DNA of 64,000 bases from Aegilops tauschii subsp. strangulata (Eukaryota > Streptophyta > Magnoliopsida > Poales > Poaceae), in assembly GCF_002575655.3 (NCBI RefSeq), contig NC_053038.3:141872885-141936884 (forward strand), given 5' to 3'. The notes beneath the pieces are model-generated. The model saw only the letters and a program-made list of their open reading frames with translations. It was not told the origin of the DNA and made no database searches. Numbering within the stretch: position 1 is the stretch's first letter; the number at the start of each line of letters is the position of its first letter. A program made the translations under genes and the position numbers. Of the stretch, positions 34,901-45,755 are shown piece by piece.

Positions 34901-37480
34901 TGTCGAGCCCATCTCAGTTGCTCGTCCTGCATCTACCAACCGAGAGCGTCAGCTAGTACTTCATGAGCCTGCTTTCACAGAGGCTCCTGAAGCTGAAGAC
35001 ATTCCAGCTGTTGACCCCATCACAGCTGAAGACATTAGTCATCAAGACAATGTAGATGATGATGAAATCCTTCCTCAGATCGAGCACCAACTAGTATCAT
35101 CGCCTGTTCTCATGAACAACGAACTCATCAGCATTGGTCGTCCCTTGACGCCAATCACACAGGATGCATCGTGGGCTGATCACCCCCAACAAGACACACC
35201 AAGTCAGGAATCACCCAGTACTCCCCCACCTCAAGTCACCACTCCGGTGCTTGACGATGATGACTATGTGGTCCAGCCAACTCCCTCTCCAAAAGCGTCG
35301 CCCGCAATCCGCAGGCTTCGCAAAGGACCAAGGCCACAAGTCACTTCGTCGAGCATTCTAGAAGGAGAAGTGCAACACAACTCAGTGGCACGACAAGTGT
35401 TTCCTGACGCCACTCCAACTGTGAACGTCTCTGAGTCTAAAGCCAAAGCTGTTGAAGACATTCCGGCTACATCAGTGGATGACCAACAAGAACCCCGTCA
35501 AGAAGAAGAGCAAGCTGCCACACCCCCTACCAACCAAGAAGTTGTTCTCGAGGAGAACGAGTATGTGCCTGACCCTCCAGCTACTCGAGTGGAGGTTGAA
35601 AACACTGAGGCGGCCACCAAAAACACTACTGAAGCCAATGACGTGGTCATGGCTGAAGCTAATGTGGCGCCTGAAGTGAATTTGATGCCTGAAGCTAATG
35701 TTGCAACTGCAGCCATTGTGCAGCGTGAAGCCCAAGACAGTGCCACTACTCCTGTACCGCCTCCAAGGCCACACACCATTGAGCAAGCATTTGATCGTGG
35801 TCAGCTAGTTACTGTCAGATGGCCTATTCTGGTTCCTCCTCCTGCTGTCGGACCACAATTTGACTACCATGTCGAGCACAGGCCTCAGGTCCAGAAGCCA
35901 AAGCCCAGGCTGCCAAGGTTTCTAGGTACTGCATCTTCATCCGGATCGTTCAATGTGAATGGCTTAAAAGCACACAACACCTTGTTTTATAGTGACAAGA
36001 ACCCATATACGAAGCCAAGAATTTCATCTGATCGGTTCTGGAGCTATCAACAGCGCAGTTATTATTCTTGTATCTTATACAATCAAGGGCGCATTTTTCC
36101 CCATATGCGTCTAGACTGCGAAGCCATTGCTAGTCTGCCCTGCTTGGAAGAATCCCTAGACTGCTTCAGAGATGCTGGTCTTCTTCAGTTTGTGACCGAC
36201 AAAGAAAACTGGAATGAGGAGCTTCTGCTACAAATCTTTGCCACTCTTCATATTCGTGGCTACAACAGGGATCCGAAGACTTGGGTCCTTGAGTGGATGA
36301 CAGGCAATGTACACCATAAAGCCAAAGCTCAAGATATTATTGAGCTTACTGCCCTGCCCACTCCAGGAGAACTTTATGAACCTGGTTGTCAGCTTCACCA
36401 CAATGCCTTGGAAAGCATATTCAAGAAGCCTGAGCCGAATATGAGCCAAATGCTGAGTATGATGAAGCCACTGCCTAGAGATGCTGAATATCCAACGGAA
36501 TTCTTTGTTGAAGACCTAGAGTATCTCCCCCACACCATTTATCATATCATCAGGCGAACTCTATGGCCTATCAAAGGACATTCTCCTGCAGCGAAGCTTG
36601 AAGGAGCAATGAAGACATTGGTTTTCTATATCCTCAATGGCATCAGCTTCAATGCTCGGGATTTCTTCATCAGGCAACTTGCAGCATCCGGCTCTGATCT
36701 CTTTGGTCTGAAGTTTTATGCTCCATGGGTAATGCGCCTCATTAAGTTTCACTCTTCTATCAGCTATCAGCCCTCTGCGCGCAACCACCTTGTCTTCTTG
36801 CCAGAGGTTGATATGTCTGTCGAAGCTATATACCCTAAACCTGCCAAGGAGCCTATATATCTTCACAATGCAGATCACCAAAGCTTCACGCAACCTATTG
36901 AAGGAGTTCTTGCTGCTACTCTAGTTTATCCTCTGGCTGGTAACACACGTGCACCTCATCGTGCAACAACTGAAGCCACTGAGAGCACAATTGCACAAAG
37001 GCCTCGGAAGCGATCTCGCGTTCTCAATGACTGAGAGCTTCTGGTGGCATTGCATCAAAACAGGATAAGCATCATGACTGGCTCAAGCGTCAGATGCAGA
37101 GCCTCTTGGTGGATGTTAATCGCATTCGCAATCTTGCCACCAAGAATGCATTTGTCACTCATGAAACCTGTCAGCGATCATGGAAGAGTCTGACATTGCT
37201 CAGTTCTGAAGATGATCTTCAACAAGATGGCTTCACAGAGAGATTCAAATTTGATTCCACTCCTCTAAGGAACGTTGTCTTGCGTCGGACTCCCTCACTC
37301 GAAGACTCTGAGTACTCCTCCTCAGCGGCAACTGTAAATGCCAGAGTCATTGATGACGAAGATGATGCTACTTCACCAACTACAACTTCGCCTCGAATCG
37401 ACACTGCACCAAGTTCTTCTGCACCACCAGACTACAACGTCGACCCTACACCTTCACCTACTCCTCATGGGGACGAGTAG
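31986..37480 (+). pseudogene. Third ORF of the Copia element (SIRE/Maximus extra ORF), split by a solo LTR
   Basis: The coding stretch begins MSVGESLGSRSLHSF, shifts frame at about 32390 and reaches NIVGSFYNLEGLITHIAVQG before the solo LTR at 32689. It resumes at 33876 with a Lys/Pro-rich tract (KPQKQKRPKASKPSTARK), has a TAG at 34383, then stays open from 34443 to 37034 (863 codons). This long frame has a Lys-rich region, a Pro/Glu-rich low-complexity middle and a globular C-terminal part (RISSDRFWSYQQRSYYSCIL, LLQIFATLHIRGYNRDP), ending RPRKRSRVLND. A last shift near 37035 leads to a Ser/Pro-rich tail ending at 37480. It lies after RNase H, where SIRE elements carry an env-like or extra ORF. 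I see no convincing signal peptide or transmembrane pair, so 'env-like' is not supported here; function unknown. Confidence 0.6.
32689..33875 (-). mobile_element. Solo LTR (same family as 44317 and 55051) inside the third ORF
   Basis: TGTCGGTGGAAACGACACC to CTACACCGACA, 1,187 bp, flanked by GCCGT (32684-32688) and GTCGT (33876-33880): a 5-bp target duplication with one C/T change. No internal region is present. The sense strand is taken as minus, because the same family at 44317 has its PPT-like tract on that reading and a 'cctataaaaggaggccc' TATA block reads on the minus strand (about 32935). Confidence 0.85.
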
Positions 37481-37968
37481 AAGCTCTATGTCTTCAAACC
37501 TTTTTGGTCCTTAGTGATAAAAGGGGGAGAAGCATATGAGTTGATAGTCTTCAAGCGGGTCCTTATGGGTGGTTGCTATACTTTTTTCCAAGTGTTTACA
37601 ACTCTCACTTTTGATACTTTTGGTTCTTTGAGTTGTAACACTTAAACTTGATGGTCATCTGCTACCTTCTGTCAACTATGTGATGCGACGATAAATTCCG
37701 CACGAAGTCATTCCGCAGACATCCATTTTTCATTATGCATGTCATTACCTTCGTTATATCCTTTCATGCATGATGAATTGTCTTCATTAGCTAAAGAGGA
37801 TCTCCACAAGTAAAACCTGCCATGTGCATTTCCATTCAAACACAAACTATTTATATGCACATCTTCAGGGGGAGCCTTTTGCTACTTATGAAGACAATAT
37901 CTTTACCCTTACAATTTCACATACTTTTATCCCCGTTGAAAACTTCAACCAGATTGTCATCAATCACC
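37481..37968 (+). other. 3' untranslated region of the Copia element
   Basis: Non-coding, between the third ORF and the PPT. A first G-rich tract ('aaaagggggagaagc', 37518) resembles a second PPT-like run, common in SIRE-type elements. Confidence 0.5.
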
Positions 37969-37982
37969 AAAAAGGGGGAGAT
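37969..37982 (+). other. Polypurine tract of the Copia element
   Basis: AAAAAGGGGGAGAT directly precedes the right LTR. Confidence 0.85.
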
Positions 37983-38161
37983 TGTAAGTGCATCTAGTGC
38001 CACCCCTAGTTGGTTTTGGAGTATTGATGACAAACCTGGTTGAGGGACTAATGTGTTTGTGAGAATTGCAGGATAACACAGGTAGTAGTCCCTTATTGAT
38101 TCGGTTTACCTACCGGAGATGACCCCTAAAAATGTGTGAAGATAGTGAAGACAATGGTGGT
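37983..38161 (+). repeat. Right LTR of the Copia element, first 179 bp
   Basis: TGTAAGTGCATCTAGTGCC onward matches 23343-23520. It is interrupted after '...gacaatggtggt' by the next insertion; the remainder is outside the window. Confidence 0.9.
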
Positions 38162-39061
38162 TGTCGGATGTGGGGTTCCGGCAAAACCCTTAAGGTTCGA
38201 ACTCTGGGGTGCGCGCAAAGTTCTTTCCCTCCTATCGATCCACGCCCTAGCTCACTAAGATCTTGCGGACAAACTCACAACACAGAAAGACACAAGATTT
38301 ATACTGGTTCGGGCCACCGTTGTGGTGTAATACCCTACTCCAGTGTGTGGTGGTGGATTGCCTCTTGGGCTGATGATGAACAGTACATGGGGAAGAACAG
38401 CCTCCTGAGGTTGAGGTGTTCTTGTGCTTGTCGAACTTGTGTGGGTGAGGACTCGATCAGATGAGATCAAGCTCCCCTGCCCTATTGTGGTGGCTAGTTC
38501 TACTTATATAGGCCCTGGTTCTCTCCCCAGCGGGAAGGGAGCCAACAACGGCGGCCAATTTGAAAGGGCATAGCTAGTACAAGCTATCCTGACAAAAGCG
38601 GTCTTCGCCTGCGAAAGGCTCTGGTGATGACGTCTTCTTGGGCTCCATGGTGACCTCCGTCCTGCTGGCCTGCTGGTCTTGGTCTCGTTGCACTGATATG
38701 GAAACCTTTTCTTGATGCCTCGGTACTCCGTGCCTGCGCATGCCCCCTTGGCACCAAAGAGGAAACAAGGACGATGCGCGCGCTGGCGCCCGCCTGGCGC
38801 CCGTCTGATCCTGATCGTCATGGCTCATGTCACGAGAGCCTCATGAGGTTCGCTCCGCCTTGATATCTCCGCTCCTCGCGAGGCAGCCTGGTGAGGCCGC
38901 TCCTGAGGAGGTCTTGCATCGTCCGCCTCGCGAGGCTTGGCCCCTCGCGAGGGTCTTGAATGCCTTGTTGATGAAGATGGGCCGTACAGGCCTGCTCGCA
39001 TAGCCACGCCGTGGGCCTCAGGCAGGCAAGTCTGGGGACCCCCGTTCCCAGAATGCCGACA
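38162..39061 (-). mobile_element. 3' LTR of a reverse-oriented element (outer captured-gene element)
   Basis: 900 bp bounded by TGTCGGATGTGG and GAATGCCGACA. On the minus strand it shows TATATAAGTAGAACTAGCC (near 38500), the usual start region of this Triticeae LTR type. The left flank GTGGT (38157-38161) is the expected target duplication; its partner lies outside the window. A PPT-like tract abuts it at 39062, so this is the 3' LTR. Its partner begins at about 63541. Confidence 0.75.
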
Positions 39062-39078
39062 GTAGCCCCCAGGCCCAA
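39062..39078 (-). other. PPT-like tract of the outer element
   Basis: On the minus strand the sequence next to the LTR is TTGGGCCTGGGGGCTAC, a G-rich tract directly 5' of TGTCGG. The inner family has a comparable tract at 45360. Confidence 0.6.
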
Positions 39079-39302
39079 GGTGCGCTCGGGCTTGGCTTCG
39101 CGGCGAAGCCAAGGGCCAAGCGCGTAGCGCCATGGGCCCCAATAGCCTGCGGCCTTGGTCGACACGTGGCGGTTGATTGGACGTGGGCGTCTCCGCTTCC
39201 CCACGCTGCCTCGGCAACCGCCCGACTTGACAAGTCCCTGCGACATGCAAGGAAAACCATCATTACATGTGATCGTGGGAGGCGCCGGTTGGCCTTCTTC
39301 CG

Positions 39303-39310
39303 CTATAAAT
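39303..39310 (+). promoter_or_regulatory. TATA box of the captured B3 gene
   Basis: CTATAAAT lies about 190 bp upstream of the ATG at 39501, with a C/T-rich leader between. The orientation is antisense to the LTR. Confidence 0.5.
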
Positions 39311-39500
39311 GAGAGGGTGGCGGAGCCCCCGTCACCCATCTCTTCCTTGCTTGCTTGCTTCTTTCCTCCTTGCTCCTCTGCTTGCAACAACGGCGCCCAT
39401 CCGAAGGTTTTCCGCGGACGAGAAAGGAAAGGCCCCCCGTGACGATCCGGGGCCGCTTCCGCCGAAGAAGAGGCCGGTCCATCATCGCGACGAAGCAGCG

Positions 39501-42500
39501 ATGCGGGTGGTGACGAGGCCTTGGTGCGAGCGGCCTCCTCCAGGGTATCCGCCACCCTTGTACGTCCGAGCCGATGGCTCAGGAGGGCGGAGCGACGAGC
39601 GGCGCCACCCGCGGCGCGCCCGTGGTCGCCGCGCGGCGGCGATGCGTGCCATTACTCCTGGAATCCATGCCGCGGATTCCTCGCGCGAGCTTGTGCTATG
39701 GGCGCCGATGCCCCCAAGCTCTCGGATCCGCTTCCCGCGGTTCTTCTCTGACGTGATGCTGCCGAGGGGGCCTCTTGAGCTCTGGCTGCAGCATGCCGAC
39801 TGCAACGCTCCGGCGACTGGAGCAGAGATTGAAGTGGTCCCCACCGGCAAGATCTTCATGACTCGCGGCTGGGGTGAGGTTGCGCGGGTTTGCCGTGTGG
39901 AAGGTGCCCTCGCGATCCACTTTGAGTTCGACGGCGCCACCACGCTCTTCTTCAAGGTCTTCGATGCGGAGGGCCACCGCCTGGAGTGTTGCCCTGGAGG
40001 GGAGCACCTGGCTGACGCGCGCTCCGCTCGTGGCTACTCCAGCAGCAGCAGCCCCTGGGAGTCTAGCAATTCTCCTGAGCTTTACGAGACTCCGAAGACG
40101 AGCGACGATAGCTACGTGCCCCCGAGCTCTGCTTCAACGCCACCGACAGCCATCGCACCCCCGATGCCTACACGATGCCGCAAGAGAGGTGGTAATTCAT
40201 ATCTCCTCAACTTTTTGATCTCAACCAGAAAATAGATCGTAACTTGATTACTGTACTTTCTTTTCAGCTCTTAGGATTTAGTTCTTAGTTCGAAGCAAAC
40301 AATGGATGCTAAATAGCATTTCCCCGGTTTGCAGCTTTAAATCTGCCATGGCCCAGTCATAATAGGGTTTAATTGATCATGCTTAGGGTTTAATTGATCA
40401 TGTTGGTTCCGTGGTGGTTTCTTTAATAGAAATCGGAGGGGAAACCCTCTTTTGCTCAAAAAAATGCTTAGGGTTTCCCCCTTCTATGATCACTATACGA
40501 TCAGCATACGTGCTTCGTGTCATAATAGCACTGCTCCACCCATCAAGCTAAACAAGCTTAGTTGTTCAAATACGAATCTGATATTATTAAAACAGAGTCG
40601 TTTAATTGGTCAGCTAAATGTTCCTAATTTAGTTTCAAAAATGCATGTTCGCCGCTCGGGTGTGTGTCCCTACAGGGTGCCCATGGTGGGCCGCGGCTCA
40701 TCCTGGGATTTTGGGTCGGTGCAGGCCCCGATTCCCCTCTGTTCTGCTACGCGCTTCTGATCTCTACTCGCCCCCAGCCGCCTGCATCACTGACGACTTG
40801 CCGTCCATGGATGGCATGACTCTAGGAGGAGACGTCGGACTAACAAGAGGTCAGGAGCCGCTCGCCCAATAGCGTCACCATTGCCCGGGCGCGCCGCCGT
40901 GCCTACCTTCCCAGTCCGTTCAGGGCTCAGGCATGCAGCACCCACTAAGCACAGACGATTTATCCTGAGATACGTCCTCAACACTCAGCAGCCACTGCTC
41001 ATCACCCATTCTCTAATTGATTCATTACTCATTAGGCAGGACTGTCATTAGGGTTTGTTGTGTGCTGAGTGCTACCTACACTTAATGGTTCAGATGTATT
41101 TCAGTAATCTTTAGTACCTGTAAAGTTCACAGAGTTTCAAAATTCTGGCCCTAGGAACAGACACTAGTCATTTTGGATTGTTGGTCGTAGTAACATTGAC
41201 CCAGATTACTACTGCAGGCCAGGTTTGTTGACAATTTTACTTGTCTTTCTTACTCATTCGATATGATATCCAATTATTCACGTCGATTAGTTGCGAACAA
41301 AGTGCTAGACAAACTTCTTGATTCAGATTTTGGACGGTCTCTTACTGCAATTACAATTCTGCATACTTATCCTAGTAAGGTCACAAGTAAATGATTGATT
41401 CACTACATCTATGCTTGCCTTGTCATATTTGTTGTCAATATTCTTTTAGGGTGGACCACCCTGTTTCAAAATACTGGAACCGTAGACATGAGTGAATAGT
41501 ATTTCTCTGTGTGATCTCTTCCATCATGTGTGGGCAACGAACACTGCATTGTATAGAAAGAAAGTGTCATTTCCAGCTTTTACATAGACTACGATCTTCT
41601 ACATGGAATACAATCTGCCTACTTTCTTTGTGTCACACTACCAGCACTCCACCCTTGAAGCTAAACATTATGCCACTGATAATTCCTTAGTTTATTTGTT
41701 CAAATACGAATTTGATATGATTCTAATGTTCCTACTTCAGTTTTGAAATGTGTGCCTGCCTGTTATAGAGACATAAGAGGTTTGTATTTCTGTGTGTGGT
41801 CTGGTCAGCACGGTTGGGGGGTGAACTTTGCATATGCAGGGGTTTATTGGGAGACACTCTTCGAGTTCAATCCGCAATGCATTCCATAGATAATCTGACT
41901 ACTTTTTATGTTTTCATGAATCTCAGATTCTGAACAGCATCATAATGATTATGAGCTTGCGCGCATGAAAGGAATAAAGCAGAACAATGCCATGGCTGTC
42001 AAACTTGGCATTAAGGGACTGAAATCAAGTCAGGATGCAATGCAATGCGAACGCTCTCCATCTACAGATTCGTGCTCAGAATATGATCCTAACAGTGATT
42101 CTGAGCTAGAGGGAGACCTAAGTCAATGTAGCTCCCTAGTGGAGGAGTTAGAGGCAGATGCCCTATCTTATTCACCCATCAAGGTGCTTGCTCTAACTTT
42201 CCAAGGTTATATTGGTCGCACATATCTTGCAAGTTATGCTTTGCATTACTTCTACTTTGTTGCACTGCCATTAGCTTAGTTTACACATTGTGTATGTGAA
42301 TAGCGCCCTGCCTATCCATTTTCAGTACATATTCCATCTGTCATCATACCATATTTATCCATTCAAATGTTGTTCTTGTGTAACATACGTTCAAAAGGAA
42401 GAGGGCGATTGCTGATCGCGAAGGAGGAAGAGCAAAGTATTTGGAAAAAGTAGTGACACCTGATAAATCAAATAGCCCGTTAGGTGTAGTTGCAATATCA

Positions 42501-44316
42501 CCTGACCCAAAAAACACCCCAACTCTAGCAGACTCTAGCCCTACTACACTGGTCATTTCTGATGCCCCAACTCAGCAGACCCCAACTGCAGCAAACAATA
42601 TGATGATGCCAGTTGACATAGCACCAGCTCTATGACGCAAAACCCCCATTCCAGCAAAGAGTACACCAAATCCAGTTGCCAAATCCCTTTTCGAACCAGA
42701 GAGAGCCCCAATTGCAGCAAATAGGATCCCTGTTCCATTTCTTCCCCGTTTAGAAGATGAAGCTTATGTTGTTGTCAGGAACTTTGTGCGCATCTTTCCT
42801 TCATGGAAAGATTATACCGCAGACACAGAACAATTTCCAATCTTCCTTCGCAACTTACGCGTAAGTAATGTACTAATGTTATTCATGGTAATTACTGCAT
42901 ATGTTTCTGCTGACAGAAGACACAAGATTTCATTCTTTTAAATAGGCGAGGACCTAACTGGATTGTCAAGACGAGCAAGGGTTGGTTGCGCTTTTCAAGC
43001 ACTCATTGATGAAGTATCGTTTATACCTGAGGCAAGCGCACTTCGATGGCAAGCCTCTAAACGAAATTTCTGTAAAGTCTCTGGTGCTACATTTATCGGA
43101 CAGTGACTGGAATAATCTTGTTACACATTGGTTGCGTCTGCAGCATAAGGTACTGTCTATGATATCACATCACAATTTGAACTACATTTCTGCATTTTCC
43201 TTAATGTCTCACTTGTACGAAAACTGTTAGCAGAAGAACATTCATTCTCAAGGGACCACAGAATCTCGCAACTATACTGCACACTGCATTGCTCTTGTGA
43301 GTACCTCTTGCCCTGTATGACCATACTTACTTTCATAGTTGTTTCATTATGTAGCATCACTTCACATGTTAGCCTCATTATCGTCCATTTGGTGGACATT
43401 ATAACATCCGTATGGACTCTTACATAAATTTAGATTTAACCCAATGCTTTTTAAGAGGTTTAGCTCTGCAGTCCTCTTGTAAGGACTGAACGTCGTCTAT
43501 CACTGTACTTACCCCTATTGCGGGATTGGTGCAGAAATGTAGCCCATTGCTCTTGTCAGTACATTTTGTCCTGTAACGATTGTACTTCCAGGGATTGGTA
43601 GTTGATTATGTAGCATCAATCTGCATCTAATCTTCATTATCCTCTATCCCTTCCAGTATTATCATATCTATAATTACTCTCTACAAAATGTAGAGTACAG
43701 GCAATGCTTATGAAGAAGATTTTGTGCTGGAATTCTTGAGTTATCCTTCCCTTGACATGGAGAAGGGCATTATAAAGCTGGTGTTAACTGTTAATGTAAG
43801 TCAGTCCTTCTAAAGCCTTTATCCTCAACTGTTGTTTAATTTGCTCATACTCCCTATCGTTTACTACTGTTTAGTTTGCTGTTTCTATCAAAGTGCATGT
43901 TCGCAACAACCATAAGTTCCAAGTTTTACTTGTAAAACCAAATTCCTTATTCATACCATGCACATTACTCAATACTCCCTATATGTATGCTTGTTTTTGT
44001 GGATCTATAATCCAGTGTGTGGTGAAGCAGCCCACGTTTGCACCTTGTCATTTCCTGTTTTATCTTACTGATGTGGCTGATGATATGAACAACATGCCAT
44101 GCACATTAACCAAAATAGATAAAATGATTGTCTTTGCCCTTCATCTATGCTTGTTATGTTGACATGGTAATCCGGTAGTGTGGTGAAGCTCCCCGCATTA
44201 TGAACAATGCCAAATTATGTTATTGATATTTTGAACTTACTCTTTCTTTTCAAATTTGAAATTGGATGGAATTGACAGCACAGTTATCATCTTTGTTTAT
44301 ACATGTGCAAAACCTG
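39501..44316 (+). pseudogene. Captured multi-exon gene: B3 domain plus Transposase_24-like exons (5' part)
   Basis: Exon 1 (39501 to about 40190, then a GTAATT donor) has a near-complete B3-like domain: SSRIRFPRFFSDVML, then TGKIFMTRGWGEVARVC and LFFKVFDAEGHRLECC. After a 1.7-kb AT-rich intron, exon 2 (41927-42183) has NDYELARMKGIKQNNAM and an acidic tail, with clean AG/GTGC borders. Exon 3 (42398-42860, GTAAGT donor) has a TGA at about 42633 and ends RIFPSWKDYTADTEQFPIFL. Exon 4 (about 42945-43149), with a frameshift, has LFKHSLMKYRLYLRQAHFDG and DSDWNNLVTHWLRL, resembling the plant Transposase_24 pattern. Exons 5 (about 43231-43297) and 6 (43693-43796, STGNAYEEDFVLEF) follow. It continues at 63309. 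The gene lies antisense between two LTRs and keeps its introns, as expected if it travelled on the opposite strand of an element RNA. Broken; no function inferred. Confidence 0.6.
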
Positions 44317-45359
44317 TGTCGGTGTGGAACGACACCTATGGGATCACAAGAATCCCTACTACGGTTGCCGGGGCGCAGGGTTGCGAGAAGAGCGGGATCA
44401 GTAGTCAGCACAAGGATCGTTTACCCAGGTTCAGGCCGCGAGGATGCGTAAAACCCTAGTCCTGCTTTGGTGCGTGTATTTCAGAGAGTTCTTGAGCTCT
44501 CGAACTAGCTATGGTGAGTGCCTGGTTCAAAAGTGGTGGGTGTCCCCTAGCTTTATCGGGGACGGGGGTGAGGCCCATCCCGTCCGTCGCCGCTCCTCCT
44601 CGCTTCGCACGCGCCCTGGCCAGCGATGCGTGCGGCGCCATGTAGGCAGGCAGGCAGCTGAGGTGGCGCGGTGGTAGGGCCTTCACGAAGATCTGCATGC
44701 CGCCACGCAGGCGCCTGCTGAGTTGGCCTGGAAGCTGCATGTTGCCACGCAAGTGCCTGCCTAGCTGGTTTGGGCTGGCAGCTCCATGCGAACGGCGGTG
44801 GAGACTTGGGTGGTGCGGGCCTGGCAGTGGTCCTGCTGGCGTCTTCGGCGAGAGCCTTGCCCGGGGGCGGCAAGGGACTTGCCGTGGCGCGCTGTCGTCC
44901 TCGGCAAGAATCTTGCCGGGGGGGTCTCTTGGCTCTCCTCGGCAAGGATCTTGTCGAGGGTCGTTGTCTTCTGATCCTCATCTGATCTTGAATATGTCTT
45001 CACAAAGATCTGCATGCCACCAAGGAGGTGCCTCCCGAGCCCTGGCCCCATGTGGCTGATGGTGTTGGGGACGTGGGCTCAAGGGTGGCTCGCCCTGTTG
45101 GTGTTTGGGCATGCTGCCCCGGCAAGAGTCTTGTTGGGGCTGCTGAGGCAGTCCCCGGCAAGGGTCTTGCCGGGGGAAACTGCTCCGCCCCTCTGCTTCT
45201 TTGCGTTCTTGGTCTTGGCGTTGCTCTGGCTGTCTTGGGCTTCGGTTTTGCCTTGGTTTACCTCCCCTGTTCTGCTTGGTGTGACCGCGGGCGCGACTCC
45301 GACTACCCGTGCATAGGTAAAGGGGTACAAAGGTGTGCCCCTTCTTTTGTACACCGACA
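44317..45359 (-). mobile_element. 3' LTR of the inner reverse-oriented element, with an internal deletion
   Basis: TGTCGGTGTGGAACGACACC to TGTACACCGACA, 1,043 bp. The other copies are about 1,185 bp; here about 140 bp are missing at about 44533, between 'ggttcaaaag' and 'tgtcccctagctt'. The lost piece holds the TATA-type block present at about 55300. The left flank is ACCTG. Confidence 0.85.
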
Positions 45360-45380
45360 GGAGCCCCCGGGCCTGGGCCA
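45360..45380 (-). other. PPT-like tract of the inner element
   Basis: On the minus strand the bases next to the LTR read GGCCCAGGCCCGGGGGCTCC, a G-rich run directly 5' of TGTCGG. Confidence 0.55.
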
Positions 45381-45595
45381 CACGTAAGAGCGACGCGTTG
45401 TTGGGCCAGGCCCAAAACGGTGCGCGGGCAGGCGGGGCGATTTTTTTACCGTGGTAAAAACTTTTCACGCGCTTCGCTTCCCACGACCTGTGCGCAGCGT
45501 GGAGGGGTGCGCATGACGTGGGCGGCATGCGTGGGGCGGTTCCTGCACGCATGCATCACATCGCAGTAAATGGGCAGCGCAGCCCGCGGCCTCCC

Positions 45596-45605
45596 CATAA
45601 AAAGG
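45596..45605 (+). promoter_or_regulatory. TATA box of the antisense gene
   Basis: CATAAAAAGG lies 160 bp upstream of the ATG at 45756, followed by a CT-rich leader. It reads antisense to the LTR. Confidence 0.5.
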
Positions 45606-45755
45606 GATAACCGCGAGCGCACTGTTCCTTTACCCTTCGCGCAATCCCAATCTCGGAAGCCTCCGCTCGTCTTTCTCTTCTTTCCTAAGCTTCGCCCTCG
45701 CTCGCCGCCGTTGCGTTCCCGCCGCCCTCTGCTTTGCCCTTCTCCCCCAGCCGCC

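Larger units (their letters stand above)
23343..38161 (+). mobile_element. Ty1/Copia element, Maximus/SIRE-like, with a third ORF (3' LTR truncated by a later insertion)
   Basis: Left LTR, Met-type PBS, gag with zinc knuckle, PR, INT, RT, RNase H (Copia order), a long extra ORF, a PPT and the first 179 bp of the right LTR are all in + orientation. It is defective because many stops and shifts interrupt the polyprotein. The insertion point is 'gggcctat' in the Athila-type element; the matching right flank lies outside the window. The SIRE/Maximus placement rests on LTR recognition and on the extra ORF after RNase H, typical of that lineage. Confidence 0.8.

Noticed and set aside
34443..37034. 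Envelope glycoprotein
   Set aside because: SIRE elements are often said to carry an env-like ORF here, but I see no clear signal peptide, transmembrane pair or cysteine pattern, so I call it only an extra ORF.
38830..39555. 241-codon minus-strand frame
   Set aside because: Runs across the LTR/PPT border and opposite the B3 exon leader; no domain.
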